A stretch of DNA of 64,000 nucleotides from Acanthopleura granulata (GCA_016165875.1 JABBOT010000001.1:41220252-41284251); one strand, 5' to 3'. Counted from the stretch's first letter, positions 1 through 10,899 are shown. The notes: generated from the sequence alone by a model not told the origin. A program made the numbers and translations.

Positions 1-803
1 GATATATTTGAGAAAGAAAAAAAAGGTTTACCCATTAAAAAGTTTTACAGAGTAATTTAGAGGATTAAGCTCTTTTTGTGCCCACCTGGTTATCAATGAA
101 ACCCCACTGGGATTGGCCCCACAGATGTAAAAGCCAGAGCCACAAAATAGCACGAAATAATTCGATATCCTGTGGGCTCATCTATGAGTAGTTTCCTTAT
201 GTACAAATTATCTGCTTCCTGGCCATGGTCTTTAATTGCACCTTGAGACGGCTTCATTTTGTTTGCCGACTCATGGCCTTCCTCGACTCATACATGTTGA
301 GGTTATTCTTTAACCAACGATTGGTAATGGCAGCGTGACGGACAGGACTTTCATATCACTCGGTTGTCATGTGAAAAATGGTGAAGCAAGACGTAAAATC
401 TCAAGCATATATACACACTACTCAGCAGTATACAGGTCAGGGTTCAAAACTCTGATAAGAACTAATATACCCATGTACCTGGTTTAGAGCTTTGCAGGGC
501 TTAACAATGTTGGAAAATAAGTGCGCCATTCACACGTGCCAATATGGTACGTGGATACAGTTATTTCAAATCTCATAAGACTGCTTAACCAGGTTTTCCA
601 GTGTCAATTTAGGAAAAAAACGCTTGTTGCAAAGTAGGTGGTCAATGAGACCAATGTCTTCAACTAATGGTTAAACTAATGTCAGTGGTTTGTCAGAAAT
701 TTAGCACAGCAAAACAGTTCTGAAATTAAGATAAGACAATCAAGTAATTCTTCGGCTCTGTTAACCTAAAGACACATCAGGTGATGCAACTGGTGGGACT
801 CAC
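1..803 (-). other. Intron 7 of the ACSS1-like gene
   Basis: Starts with the donor GTGAGT at 803-798 and runs off the left edge. I looked on the minus strand for the expected GEPIN and WWQTETGG coding and found neither. No repeat family seen elsewhere in the window was recognised here. Confidence 0.7.
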
Positions 804-941
804 CACAACCGAGCACCCTGAGAGATGAGCGGTCATACTTTTGTACCCAGGAGTCCCCAGACTTGAGGAGTAGTCTGAGGGCCGTTGGGGACAAATACAG
901 GTGATTCAGCTTTAGCCTCTCTGTCATCTCCCAGTAACGAC
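804..941 (-). CDS. ACSS1: ACSS1-like coding exon 7 (last exon inside the window)
   Basis: 138 bp, acceptor TTTGAAG, donor G|GTGAGT at 803. It encodes [20 protein letters not shown] then [20 protein letters not shown] and RVLGC. The trailing G should pair with an exon starting (T)nGGNGAGCC for VGEP, which must lie beyond position 1. Confidence 0.92.
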
Positions 942-3900
942 CTTCAAACAAAGGTGAGACAAAGACAATTATCCATGAATCTGTACATGAGGCTTTTACT
1001 GCATACAAACTTTCATTCAATGAAGTATTTTACACACGAGATATACACTAAAGGCTTCATTCAAAATGTTAATGACTTGCTGCAGTTAATCAGTTTGCAG
1101 GATCAGGGTATGTTGTTTTCCTGTCATTCTACAAAACATTTAAATGACGTAAAATTTCCCCACAAAAAGTGCATTTTTAGAGGCAAATAAATGTCACAAA
1201 ATATTACTTTTGGTGCTGAAGCTTATATTTTTCCATTAAAATAAGATCCTAGATAGATGATAACATCAGCAGAAATCTCAAAATAACACAAAATGAATAC
1301 CGTAACTCAGTCATGGGCAAAATTTTAAGTCATTTATTTGTAACTGTCTTACACAAAGTCTTCAAAATAGTACTATGACGCAGTCAGTTATCAGAATAAG
1401 GGTACGTGTTCATGAGTGTGGTGGTCTTCCTTTATACAACCATGAAACAAGAAATGTAAATTTATCATATAAACTGAAATATTAACACTAAGCCGCAGTC
1501 TCAGTTTACCAGGGTCCGGATAAGTGGGTGTGCTCTCAAACAGCAAGGTGGTAGCTCCGTTAGACAAGGGGCCGTACACCACGTAGGTATGGCCGGTGAT
1601 CCAGCCTATGTCAGCCACACACCCAAACACCTCTCCAGGCTGGTAGTCAAACACATGCTGTAATCAGAGCAAGTCACAGATGCAGGCCATTCAGACACTA
1701 GCTGCAACCATACCATACAGCAGGCGAGTTTCGTGTTCATAGTCTTTTGCCTCCGCAGGTCAAAAAAAGAAGGATGAGCTATTGTACCATTTGGCCTGTC
1801 AAAATGTGAGGCACCTGTTTGTCATTACATTTACTATGACAACGGAGTCTGAGAAAAGTGTCAGAAAAGTTATTTAGTGGGTGAACGATGAAAAAAAAAA
1901 AATAAGAAGCTGCACATTTAAGAAATTAATTCCAAAAACGAAAGCCATGTCACTTATACCTCCAGAAAACGGCGGAGACAGTTGATAGTTCAATTAATGT
2001 CAGTGATGCTTAACATTTATGACACATGGTTGGAAGTCCCCTACTTAAATAATATGGCATGAAACAAGCGTGTGCTCTTTCCCATACTCTTCTTTTCTTG
2101 GTAGCATGCAATAAATGTCCCCTGAGTGTTCACACATTCCAATACTGTTCTATGCCTCCAGTGGTACATGTATCACAGGTAGGTGAGGTATAAGAATTTA
2201 GTGTGACTCACAAGGAACAGCAAGTAATGGTCGGGCATAATGATGTAGTTTCACACTGCTACTGATCGTGCGGGTAACAAACTCACTGTGCACACCTCAC
2301 ACCAACAATGGCAGGTTTGTACAGATTCAATCATCATAATCGATCCAAAAATTAAAGTGTTATGAAATGAGTTTGAAATTCCACTAAAATGTATTTTGTA
2401 CCAAAAGTGTGCAGGAGAGGGGTACAAAATTTTGGAATTCAATGCACATTCTTTGTGGACGGCCCCACACAATGGATAAGCCAATACAAGTGGTGAAAAA
2501 TCAGCCTGACCTTATGAGTAATGTTGGCGTACGTGAGATAGCCCCCCTGGGTGTGGGCCAGACCCTTAGGTTTGCCTGTGCTCCCAGAGGTGTACAGCAG
2601 GAACAGGTAGTCTTCACTGTCCATCTCTAAAGGCTGCACCTTGGTCGACTGACCCTCGAGAGCCTGCAGGGAATAAAACATGTTATAAAGACATTTATAT
2701 TTGTCAACTTACTAGTACCCTAATTCTTCTAATTTTTTGGACAGGTATCAGAAGTGCTGAGCAAGAAAATATCTTTCTGTCCCAGCTTATCAGCAAAGTA
2801 TCTTGTTTATCTGATGGACTAACCAGAAAAAGAAACTGTGCATTCCTGTTACAATTACATGTGTATTGGCTAAAAAGAGGTGGACCTGATGTCCAAATAA
2901 TTAGAAGAATTAGGGTAATACAACACAACGCAAAACTTGCATCAACAAGACCACGTCCAGAGAATGGGGGTATGACCCCCCCCCAGCTTTAAAGATGGCA
3001 CTCTGACCATGCATACATGAATTTTCAAAATGCAAATCAAAATGATGCTCTCTGAGAGCTTTTAAGTAAGTGAATGAAACAAATTTGTAAGAAAATAAAT
3101 TTTCTAGATGTAAACCATGATATTTTTGTTCAAGTTACTTGTTAGCTTTAATACAGATTGATTTATTTGGGTGCCCAAACAATTCCTAGAGCTAAAACGG
3201 TTCTAGATCTAGCCCTGATAGTGTAAACAATAATTAACAATTACATGTAAACAATAATTAACAATTGCATGTAATAAATTGTTAAAGAAATATATCTGTG
3301 AAAAACATATACTCTTTTGAACATAATGCATGTAGCTGACAGTGCACATGATCGCTTTGCTTTAAACTTTGTAACATTAATTTCCACAAGTCTGAGTAAA
3401 TATTTTTTCTAAATTGCTTGTTTTAAAAATGTGTTGGTGTTTAATTAAACCATGCAGGAGTAAGTGTGGAGGAAACCAGAAAGTCTGTTTCACAAATGAT
3501 GTTATTCAAAGGCAACCTAATTTTGACAATGTTTGTATTTTTTAGAAAAATTGCACTCTGACATGTGTCATGCTCAGATGTGACGAATGAGACTGATGAC
3601 GCAGGCCTATAATCCAGGTACACACAAAACCATGGAACCACTTCGTGCTGCTGACAGAATATGTATCCTGGCATATAGTATACTCCAGAAGTAATGCAGC
3701 AGGTAATCACTGTACAGAACCATGTGATTAAACTCTTGTATAATCTGTTTAAACTTCTGACATTCATAAAAAGTATAGTACATGTAGTAACCTAAATGAC
3801 CTAAAACTTCATACATGATTAAATAACTCATTTTTAAGTTAGTCCTGATTGCGAGAGTTCTACTGACTTTGGAAAGGTGTTTTGAGGTTTGTTTGAAAGG

Positions 3901-6900
3901 TGGAGTGATATCCTAACGGGAAAATGGAAGTTTCACAACCACAACACAAAATTTTATGACATTTTTTGCCTCTAAAAATGCCTTTTTCTCAACAAAATTT
4001 TAGGTCATTTACAGTACTCAAAGTACTGTATATAGGGTACATACATGTATGTCATATTCAAAGAAATTGAAACGCATACTTTCAATACCCCATGTACCCT
4101 TTATGAAACAGTTTAAAAGAAAAGACAACAAAAAACAAAACCGAATTTATTTCAGAAGAGCAGTCCATACAAACCTAAACGGGCAGAGGCATTTTCTTAT
4201 GACGTGCTTAGTAACCATATAAATCACCTTTTAATCTGGAATTCTTATGAGCCCATAGGATACACCATTTTAGAGAAATTCAAAACACGATGTCTGATCA
4301 CCCTACACTCTTCAGTATTAGAGTATGTGCAAAGTATGGTCCTGTTTATTATTACAATACGCATTGTGGCATACTGGCTGTGACCTTGGGGAATAACAGC
4401 TGTATTCCACTAGCACCTTCTCCTTGAAAAAGGCTTTCAAGCACATCACGATTGTCTCATACTGACAAGGGAAACAGCTGATTTAACACTTCTTCTATAT
4501 GGGAAAATGATGAACTAAGTACAGCCGATGTCAGAGCGGAAACAGATGTCTCCTTGGGTGGTAGAAATATTTCGTCCTTGACTGGTTAAAACTGACAGCA
4601 TAGCAGCCCAATTTTCCCAATGTAGGCATTTTTGCTTCCTTTAAACTGCAAAATATCGACTATCATAGATCACAAAAATAAAAAGTGATGTTTTTTTGAA
4701 CTATGGATATGATTCTCTATCTACACATATCTAGTGTTGTACTTTCTTTTAAAGAATATGGTAACCCTGTATGCAATACTTTGAATACTTCAGTGCACCC
4801 TTTACTTCATCAAAGATATTAGTGGTATTGAAATTTTACTGCCTTGAACAAATATCCCAAACCCAGTTGTTGTGACAGCTTACTAACCTTGTCTAAGGGG
4901 ATGTCCAGTTTACCCATGGGCACGTCTCCTCCTGTGCGTTGAGCAACGAACACCTGTCGGACACAGGGGCACTTCTGTACGGCTTCATCCACCAGGCGCT
5001 TCAGCTGGATGATCTTCCCACCCCTCACACCCTGGTCGGCTGTGATCACAGTCTCCGCCTGAGCTACAAGACAGGTCAAAGAAAACTCCTCAGTTGATGT
5101 TACGTTGATTCATGGTACTTTTATGATTATGGTTTTATGCCTTTCTCAACCAAATGAGCTAGCTATCCTCAATGCTGACTAAAAGGAGTCTGGACCAAAG
5201 CTAACAACACCTGAAGGGAAACAATTAATGACAATGTTTACGTTAGCAGATATAATCTATATTTACGTGCATGTGTGCATTATATCAAAGTAAAACCAAT
5301 ATACACCTGTTTCATCTGAAGCAGAGGTAAGTTAATATTATCCTTTATGATAATAAGGGGATACATGCATACATGTCCTTACTGTATCTATTTTGACAAA
5401 TACGAACAATAACAATATTGTGATGTCAGTTGAACTTCTGTCTTGTTAGTAGGTCTTTTCAAAGAGTATGTGTAATTAAGGTCAAGTTCAAACTGCATGT
5501 ACAAAATACGACGATCATATTTTAAAAAATCCCACTTTAGTCAGATGAACTCACCATCATTAATTCTATCAGCCAAAGAGTCAGCGCTGAATCCAGCAAA
5601 CACCACACTATGAATGGCTCCAATCCGGGCACAAGCCAACATGGACACTACAGCAACGGGTGACTTGGGGAGGTAGATGGCCACTCTATCACCCTTCTTA
5701 ACGCCCTGAGAGCGCAACAGGTTTGCCATCTTGTTCACCATGTTGTAGAGTTCTCTAAAACACAGAAGTGGCTGATATACTCATAGATTTCATGAGATGC
5801 ACTCACATTCAGAGTTCTGGGCGTTCTGACCAGCCTGTACAGCTATCAAGTGTGAAGGGAGCCTGCCTGGAGCTTGTTCTGTCTATGCCCGCTGGAGAGA
5901 TGGTGTGGTTGGAACTGTGACGTCACACCACTGATTTATCAAAAGGCTTACACAGTTCCAGTACCGATGTCCCAAAATCAAAGGATGCAAGCCATGGTTT
6001 TTTCAGCAAATTACAAACACTGGTTTTTATCGTTTATTTCTGGACAAACATAAACTACAAAGAGCACACAAGTATACAAAAGAAAACAAAAATGTAACAC
6101 AAACATATTATGTATCTACTCTGATAATTTTCAGTTTCAAATCCAAAACCTTTGCAGTAAATCTGTATAAAACTTTAGAGCCCCGGTGATGACCCTCTCC
6201 TACTATTTAATCAAGTCTTTCTTTCTTCTAATTTTCTTACATGTACGTCACATATTCCTGTGTGCCTGGTTCATCTTTCTCCCATATGAGTGCAATGCGG
6301 TTAGGGTTGTCTTCACAGTGACGATCAACACAGTTGACTGAAAAACAAATATGTCCCAAAGTAAAAATATATCTAAAATTTACTATACTCGTTTTATATA
6401 AAATTCCTGAACAAACCCTTTAGGATTTTACATCATTTACGCCAAATTACTCTAAGTTAATCGTTTCCTACCAATATTCTCCTAAGTGAATGACAAACCT
6501 TAATAACTATATTTGTTAACTGTTGTTAAACAAAGTGAAAGTTTATATTTGCAACGTGACAGAGGTTTGCAAGCACAGTGTGTTAATCTTACTCCAGCAC
6601 AGTAATTTTCTAAGAGATCGACATCATTAACCAGGACAAAAAACAATCAAAATTAGGCCTACTTACCTGATACATTTAATGTTCCATTAATAAACCACTT
6701 GATTTTCCCTTCTTTCAAATCACAGTCTTTGACTTTGTTGAAATCTTTATACCAGTGCAATCTGGAGCGAGCTAATTTGCCCCAGAAAAGGTCGGGATGG
6801 TTCAAGCTGAGGTTGTACAGGTCCCTATGACTTCGTATTTCAGATAACCCTTCAAACTCAGGAAACACCGTAGTTGTAATTTGCGAGTTTGAGAAAAACA

Positions 6901-7021
6901 CTTTTGGTACAATACATGTAGACCGACTAGCTCTTTCCAAAAGCGAGCCAGTGTTTTTCTTAAGTGGTAGAGAGCTGTTAAACAGAACTTTGACTGACTT
7001 TCCTGACACTGCGCGCGCCAT
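804..7021 (-). CDS. ACSS1: Acetyl-CoA synthetase, mitochondrial ACSS1-like (5' seven exons, 3' end outside window)
   Basis: AMP-forming acetate-CoA ligase (ANL superfamily) making acetyl-CoA from acetate, ATP and CoA, probably in the mitochondrial matrix. Coding exons in order: 7021-6667, 6337-6241, 5754-5555, 5063-4888, 2663-2511, 1657-1510 and 941-804. They join in phase to 1267 bp (422 codons plus one base). The first ~35 residues are rich in R, K and S and nearly free of acidic residues, as in a matrix-targeting peptide. Family marks are [19 protein letters not shown] (exon 3), the ATP-binding loop [11 protein letters not shown] (residues ~300-310), ADIGWITGH (~343-350), FESTPTYPD, and [12 protein letters not shown] followed by [11 protein letters not shown]. 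The wording is closer to vertebrate ACSS1 than to cytosolic ACSS2 (for example [24 protein letters not shown]). The missing part should begin with VGEPIN and hold the C-terminal lid domain; no such exon was found at 1-803. Family is certain; the mitochondrial paralogue is likely. Confidence 0.93.
942..2510 (-). other. ACSS1-like introns 6 and 5 (flanking exon 6)
   Basis: AT-rich unique-looking intron sequence either side of the exon at 1510-1657. No coding similarity or strong repeat was noticed. Confidence 0.6.
1510..1657 (-). CDS. ACSS1: ACSS1-like coding exon 6
   Basis: 148 bp, acceptor ATTACAG, donor G|GTAAAC. It begins [20 protein letters not shown], continues [20 protein letters not shown], and ends [10 protein letters not shown]. 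The junction THK/HVFDY with exon 5 matches the continuous family sequence, which confirms both splice sites. Confidence 0.94.
2511..2663 (-). CDS. ACSS1: ACSS1-like coding exon 5 (ATP/AMP-binding loop)
   Basis: 153 bp, phase 0 at both ends, acceptor CCCTGCAG and a less usual donor AAG|GTCAGG. It encodes [20 protein letters not shown] and [26 protein letters not shown] is the core AMP-binding signature that binds the phosphates of ATP. Confidence 0.94.
2716..2917. mobile_element. MITE with ~27-bp terminal inverted repeats, TA target
   Basis: The left end (2716-2743) and the reverse complement of the right end (2890-2917) match at 27 of 28 positions: TACCCTAATTCTTCTAATT, one mismatch, then TTTGGACA. 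The unit is ~200 bp, has no credible coding capacity, and is bounded by TA on both sides. That is the size and target of Tc1/mariner-type non-autonomous elements. It lies in the intron between exons 5 and 4 of the ACSS1-like gene. Class assignment is inferred from the TA ends only. Confidence 0.75.
2918..4887 (-). other. Remainder of ACSS1-like intron 4
   Basis: Holds a two-copy 24-bp direct repeat at 3222-3269 (TGTAAACAATAATTAACAAT core) and otherwise unremarkable AT-rich sequence. Confidence 0.6.
3222..3269. repeat. 24-bp direct repeat, two copies
   Basis: Units at 3222-3245 and 3246-3269 differ by one base near their ends. Intronic. Confidence 0.8.
4888..5063 (-). CDS. ACSS1: ACSS1-like coding exon 4
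   Basis: 176 bp. The acceptor is TTGTAG just before CTCAG; with the single base carried from exon 3 this restores [16 protein letters not shown] in frame. The neighbouring CTCAG|G would break the frame. It continues [17 protein letters not shown] and ends KLDIPLDK at donor AAG|GTTAGT. RGGK...LK..VDEA is conserved in ACSS1 and bacterial Acs. Confidence 0.92.
5064..6240 (-). other. ACSS1-like introns 3 and 2 (flanking exon 3)
   Basis: Introns between exons 4/3 and 3/2. The second holds a palindromic CRE word TGACGTCA near 5920 in a GTG...CAC setting. No other feature was recognised. Confidence 0.55.
5555..5754 (-). CDS. ACSS1: ACSS1-like coding exon 3 (adenylation core)
   Basis: 200 bp from acceptor TTTTAG to donor G|GTGAGT. 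It reads [49 protein letters not shown] and [14 protein letters not shown] and the ARIGA-H-VVFAGFS run are hallmarks of acetyl-CoA synthetases. One leading and one trailing base complete codons with the neighbouring exons. Confidence 0.92.
6241..6337 (-). CDS. ACSS1: ACSS1-like coding exon 2
   Basis: 97 bp between acceptor TTTTTCAG and donor GTAAGA. Phase 1 in and phase 2 out. It encodes [20 protein letters not shown] then [12 protein letters not shown], matching the NCLDRH...ALIWERDEPGT...TY stretch of the family. It has no internal ATG. Confidence 0.9.
6667..7021 (-). CDS. ACSS1: ACSS1-like coding exon 1 (start codon, transit peptide, N-terminal domain)
   Basis: Starts at the ATG at 7021-7019 and ends before a canonical donor (G|GTAAGT) at 6666. 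It encodes 118 codons plus one base: [18 protein letters not shown] at the start, then the N-terminal ACS region with [20 protein letters not shown] and [10 protein letters not shown], ending FINGTLNVS. The FWGKLAR and FINGTLNVS phrases are typical of acetyl-CoA synthetases. This ATG is chosen because it opens the only long frame, sits in a strong AAGATGG context, and gives a basic presequence. Confidence 0.9.
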
Positions 7022-7025
7022 CTTT
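7013..7025 (-). promoter_or_regulatory. TISU/YY1-like element over the ACSS1-like start codon
   Basis: The minus strand reads AAAGATGGCGCGC with the ATG as start codon. It resembles the TISU element (SAASATGGCGGC), which combines a YY1 site with a translation start for very short leaders and is known to be common in mammalian genes for mitochondrial proteins. The match is partial because the last two bases are swapped. An inverted CCAAT word lies just upstream (7044-7048 on the plus strand). Function is inferred. Confidence 0.4.
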
Positions 7026-7267
7026 CAGTTTTTGGTCGCCGCTCCAATAGTCCTTTGTCATGGAAATTCAACTGAATCCCAGAGACAAAACCTGGCGACA
7101 GTCAGCTAATATTGTAGTAACATACTATTTCACTTTACAACAATCAAGATCCTTCGGTAAATAAGTAGTTTGTGCGTGAGAATGAGAGTGAACAGCAACA
7201 AACACATTTAACACCAGCTGTCAAGTTTATGCTACTCTGTAAATGGCTTACGCGCCACAACAGACCT

Positions 7268-7295
7268 ACTTCCTCTGCTGTATTTCCCATGATTC
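7268..7295. promoter_or_regulatory. ETS-like and ZNF143/THAP11-like words upstream of the ACSS1-like gene
   Basis: ACTTCCTC (ETS core on the minus strand) at ~7268-7275 is followed by GCTGTATTTCCCATGATTC at 7277-7295, which resembles the ZNF143 consensus around TCCCA...AT.C. It lies ~250-275 bp upstream of the start codon, a usual promoter distance. Words this short can arise by chance. Confidence 0.3.
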
Positions 7296-7299
7296 AACA

Positions 7300-7720
7300 T
7301 GACACAAGTTCATTTCTCTTTTTCGCTTTTTAGGGCTTTATATTGAAATCAGCAATCAAACCATTCACATGTTACCATTTTCAACAACAGCCCAAGAGAA
7401 AACAGAACTCGTTTAGCTAAATGTGGAGCTTAATGTCAAATAACCAAAGTTCACCAGACGGCAGAGATCATATTGTACGAAGCCTTGGTGGTTAAAGGTC
7501 ACACAAAGGGCACCGAGAAAAAGGTCAGCCTGGCCTGTAGAGTCCACGCTAATAAGCCAGAAAGCAGTTTCGAGTTGCGCAAATTGCGCAACAGCAGATC
7601 GCGTCATACGGTAGACAAACAAAAGCACATGGCCATTCATGTCTGTCTCCTAATTTCACAGCCTTCGGCAACAGCCCAGTGTAGAGCTCAGTTCTAAATT
7701 TTTTTTTCTGTGTTTTTCAG
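7300..7720. other. Intergenic sequence upstream of the ACSS1-like gene
   Basis: Unique-looking sequence. Small frames occur on both strands, but none resembles a known protein. Confidence 0.5.
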
Positions 7721-7936
7721 AGTTATAGGATTATTTGTTTTTTTTTTTTATGGTATCTGTTAAGATTATTTGTTTGTATTAGTATTATTATTAGAGATTT
7801 AAGCCATCCAGGCTTGAATCCCTGTTGTATCTGTTAGGATTATTTGATTTTATCATTATTATTATTATTATGGATTCAGGCTTGAATCCCTATTGCATCT
7901 GTTGTTGTTATTGTTCTTCTTCTTCTTCTTCTTCTC
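7721..7936. repeat. (TTA)n / (CTT)n head of the dispersed repeat, with three short internal copies
   Basis: The word GTATCTGTTAGGATTATT recurs with small changes near 7751, 7829 and 7887, each followed by T-rich or (ATT)n runs; a (CTT)n tract lies near 7916-7934. A similar (ATT)n head precedes copies at 27.5 and 29.15 kb, so it seems to be part of the element. Confidence 0.6.
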
Positions 7937-8518
7937 GACAGAACTGTTACACGTTTCTAGCGGAAACGGTAAGGCCGAAGTTTATGAAATTTTAGTATGT
8001 TTGTCTGTATGACTTGAAGTTGTGCATCGAATCCTTTGGGCAGATTTCGTCACGTGATTTGGCGGCCATCTTGGATTTTGATGAAAAGCTTAAAAAATCT
8101 GTTTCTTTAGAAAGGCTGATGCGATTCAGCTGAAATTCAAACTGTCGTTGCACAAAGCCTAGGTACATTCAGGGTGATAACGAAAATTTCCTGCTTTGAA
8201 AACTGTTCAAGCTCGCTATTGGGTGAATATGTCATGTGACCGAAAAATTGTTTTTTTCCTAATAATTTCTACACTTGTACCCATGATGTCCTACAAATAG
8301 TTCTATCTGATGCAGTTTTAGACGCTGAGTCCAGATATGCAAATTTTGGAAACCGGAAGTGACGTCATCAAACTGAAAATGGGTATATTTCCATAACCAG
8401 TGAAGCTAGAGTCGCAGTCTTAAGGGCTAACATCAAGGCAAACTTTTACATAGCCGAAAATGACGTCAGCAAACCGGAAGTATTACATGCCCCCCAAAAT
8501 CGCCATTTTTTCATTTTT
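7937..8518 (+). repeat. Dispersed repeat family A, copy 1 left part
   Basis: Contains in order: an AAACGGTAAGGCCGAAG word; CACGTG (8051-8056); GGCGGCCATCTTGG (8061-8074); GATGCGATTCAGCTGAAATT; TGTCATGTGACC; CCGGAAGTGACGTCATC with CRE at 8360-8367; and a second CRE at 8461-8468 followed by AAACCGGAAG. The same order recurs at 11.95, 13.3 and 29.2 kb. There is no long frame. It is interrupted at 8519 by a LINE. Confidence 0.85.
8507..8518 (+). repeat. Target-site duplication, left copy (TTTTTCATTTTT)
   Basis: Identical 12-mer to 9517-9528, flanking the LINE insertion. Confidence 0.85.
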
Positions 8519-9516
8519 GGTTTAAACATGCTTTATTTAGATACGGAACAAAGTTAAACTTTAAGCTGATATTTTTGCTCCGTTTTCGTACAGAAATAAC
8601 ATTATAAGATGGTAGTTTTACATATTTGTTGAGAGTAGTAAAATTGTTACATACAGGATTATGTACAGAGGAAGTGTAATAGATACATCTGAACAAAAAT
8701 ATGGGTTCTAACGGAGCGGCAAGGAGAAGGATATCATTCGAAAGAATAATGGTACAGGTACAAATATAGGTTATAATTGAATATACAAGTATAGCACAAA
8801 TTTGTATGTTTTACGTCTGTGTCGTTAATAATGATAAAGTAACAATAATTCAATATTCATACGTGCACCTACATATATCCAATCCATATGTATTATATTC
8901 GTATTAGTGTGTTCACACATATACACATACATATAGATGTACATATATATACACATATATACACACAGATACATACACATATATACACGCGCACGTACAT
9001 AAACGCACAGTTAGCAGTTATATAACCGTTTTGTGTCATTGATGAATTTACACACATGTTCAGCAATGGAAATATTTAAAAAAGTATTTAAGTTCTCATC
9101 ACCATACAGAAGTAGGATAGCAGTGATCTCTATTTTATGACTCAGCGTTCTTATATTATTATACATTGTACGACGATGTTCTTTGTACAACTGACAATGA
9201 ATTAGGTAATGTTCTGCAAACTCATCCAGATATCCGCATTTACAGTTAGATCGGTCCGTCAAATGGTTGTTAAAAAGATCGCCATTTAAACTACTAACAC
9301 CATTTCTTTGTTTCCTGCAAAGTACCAGCAGGATATTTTTGTTGCATTGAACATGTTATTTAACTTGGCTTTAGATTCTTCAGTCGACCAGGGTCTTAAT
9401 ACTTTCTGGTAGGTTATTCCAGTCATTGATGGTGGTAGGTACAAACGTTTTCTTAAAATGCTCTGTTTCTGCATTGAACAGAGGTTAACTGGTATGGCAA
9501 TCTTACATAGCACGGG
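8519..9516 (-). mobile_element. 5'-truncated non-LTR retrotransposon (LINE) inserted in repeat A
   Basis: A ~1-kb insertion with an exact 12-bp target-site duplication on both sides. Other repeat A copies (for example 13853-13885) show the uninterrupted site. The minus strand encodes the C-terminal end of a LINE ORF2 (9011-9450), then a 3' UTR with a (CA/TA)-rich stretch (8890-9000). Typical target-primed, 5'-truncated integration. The clade cannot be fixed from this fragment. Confidence 0.85.
9011..9450 (-). pseudogene. LINE ORF2 C-terminal remnant (reverse transcriptase tail with Cys/His motif)
   Basis: The upstream part reads FVPTTINDWNNLPESIKTLV, a phrase typical of the region after the reverse transcriptase of many LINEs, then meets a stop at ~9375. 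Further on, another frame reads GDLFNNHLTDRSNCKCG, then EFAEHYLIHCQLYKEHRR, the C-C...H...C motif at the end of such ORF2 proteins. It ends at a natural stop at ~9011. At least one stop or frameshift separates the parts, so it is a dead remnant. Confidence 0.8.
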
Positions 9517-9528
9517 TTTTTCATTTTT
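9517..9528 (+). repeat. Target-site duplication, right copy
   Basis: Same 12-mer as 8507-8518. Repeat A resumes right after it with AATAATTGAAAAACTTCC. Confidence 0.85.
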
Positions 9529-10230
9529 AATAATTGAAAAACTTCCACAGCCAGAAACGCTCAACAGAAATACGTGAAACTTAGATATGTGATAGATCCG
9601 GAGATGTGCTCTTACAAGTAAAGAGTTGGGTGACCCGAGTCACGTGATCTGGCGGTCATTTTGGGTTGAAGAGAAAATATTTGACGGCCATTTTTTTCCA
9701 AAACGCATTGTCCGATTGACTTGAAATTTAGCACATGTAAAGAGCGTTACCTGAAGACTATTTGGAAGAAAGAATGCAATCTGTATGCAAATTAGGTTTA
9801 GCTCACACAGCGGAATGAAAGTTGAAAAAGAATTTCAACTTTGTATATATGCTATCTGATGTAATTTGACGTCCTGATCACGAATCCGGTCTTATTTTTG
9901 TTCTGCGATGTATATTTTTGCAGCAAATTGCGATCAAAAGGCGAAAAAGAGCAATTTTCCCCGTTTTTGCAGGTCACGTGACAGAAAACTGTTACAACTG
10001 TAAAGTTGCACATCCTTGTGTATAACGGACTATAAATGCGCTGTATGTATGGTGAAAATCGTTGATCTGTGCCAAAAAGCACAGGACATGTAAGGTTTTA
10101 AATAATGTCCGAAGTCAGATTTAACGCATTTGGAACATATACATATACATGCTATCTAGTGTAATACAATGTACGGATGGCTACGAAGAATGTTTACAAT
10201 GTACATGTTCTCTTAATTAAAGGTTTGCTT
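9529..10230 (+). repeat. Dispersed repeat family A, copy 1 right part
   Basis: Resumes with TTGAAAAACTTCC, then GTCACGTGATCTGGCGGTCA (CACGTG 9641-9646), a CCGATTGACTTGAAATTT phrase, and the module GACGTCCTGATCACGAATC ... GCAAATTGCGATCAAAAG ... AGGTCACGTGACAGAAAAC (CACGTG 9975-9980). Same order as in copies 3, 4 and 6. Confidence 0.8.
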
Positions 10231-10899
10231 TATTTTTGCGCACACCTTGTCTTCTTTACTAAACGCTAACCAGGCCACGGTGATTGGCAGGTATCTACAC
10301 GTGCTCTGATCGAGGTGTTCGCTTTCTGACAACGGGCGAGCTATCAGTAGAACAGTCAGTCTGTGCATGGCAGGTGGTGGATTCAGACATGGAAGTAAAA
10401 ACTTACTGTTACACGGGCCATGTTTTTTGCCTTATTTCTTACAAAAAGCAAGTGTGAGATGGGATTGCTGTTTCTCACTGAGCATAGCGCAGCATCATCA
10501 ACCTCGCTGATATATTGACGGCAATGCCTATGACCCGGCCATCTGCCTCAGTGATAAACGGTGTAAGGTGGCATTGAAAGGGTCAAAGCCGTGTATCTGG
10601 TTATGTAGGCCTATTGACTTTCGAGCAAGAAATACCCTCATATGAAAGATACAAGTGTAAAGAAAAGGTGCATGGAAATTTGAAGGGAAAATTATATATA
10701 TATATTCTCCGACTTGACCTAATTACAAAAGGATTTAAACGCTAACCGTCTGCCGGCTGTGTGGTGTGACGCAGATGTGTTTCGGCCAGTCGAGCATCGA
10801 AGATGATGTCGGGAAATTGACATTAGGCAGATCGCGCCGGATTTTTTATCGCTCACTCCAGTCAGTCATGTCATGTTCGATCCCAGCTTAGCGAATTGG
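10231..10899. other. Non-repeat spacer within the repeat A block
   Basis: No similarity to the neighbouring modules and no credible coding frame. A short (AT)n tract lies near 10693-10704. Confidence 0.5.

Noticed and set aside
1..803. A further ACSS1-like exon
   Set aside because: The expected VGEPIN and WWQTETGG coding is absent on the minus strand, so the next exon must be outside the window.
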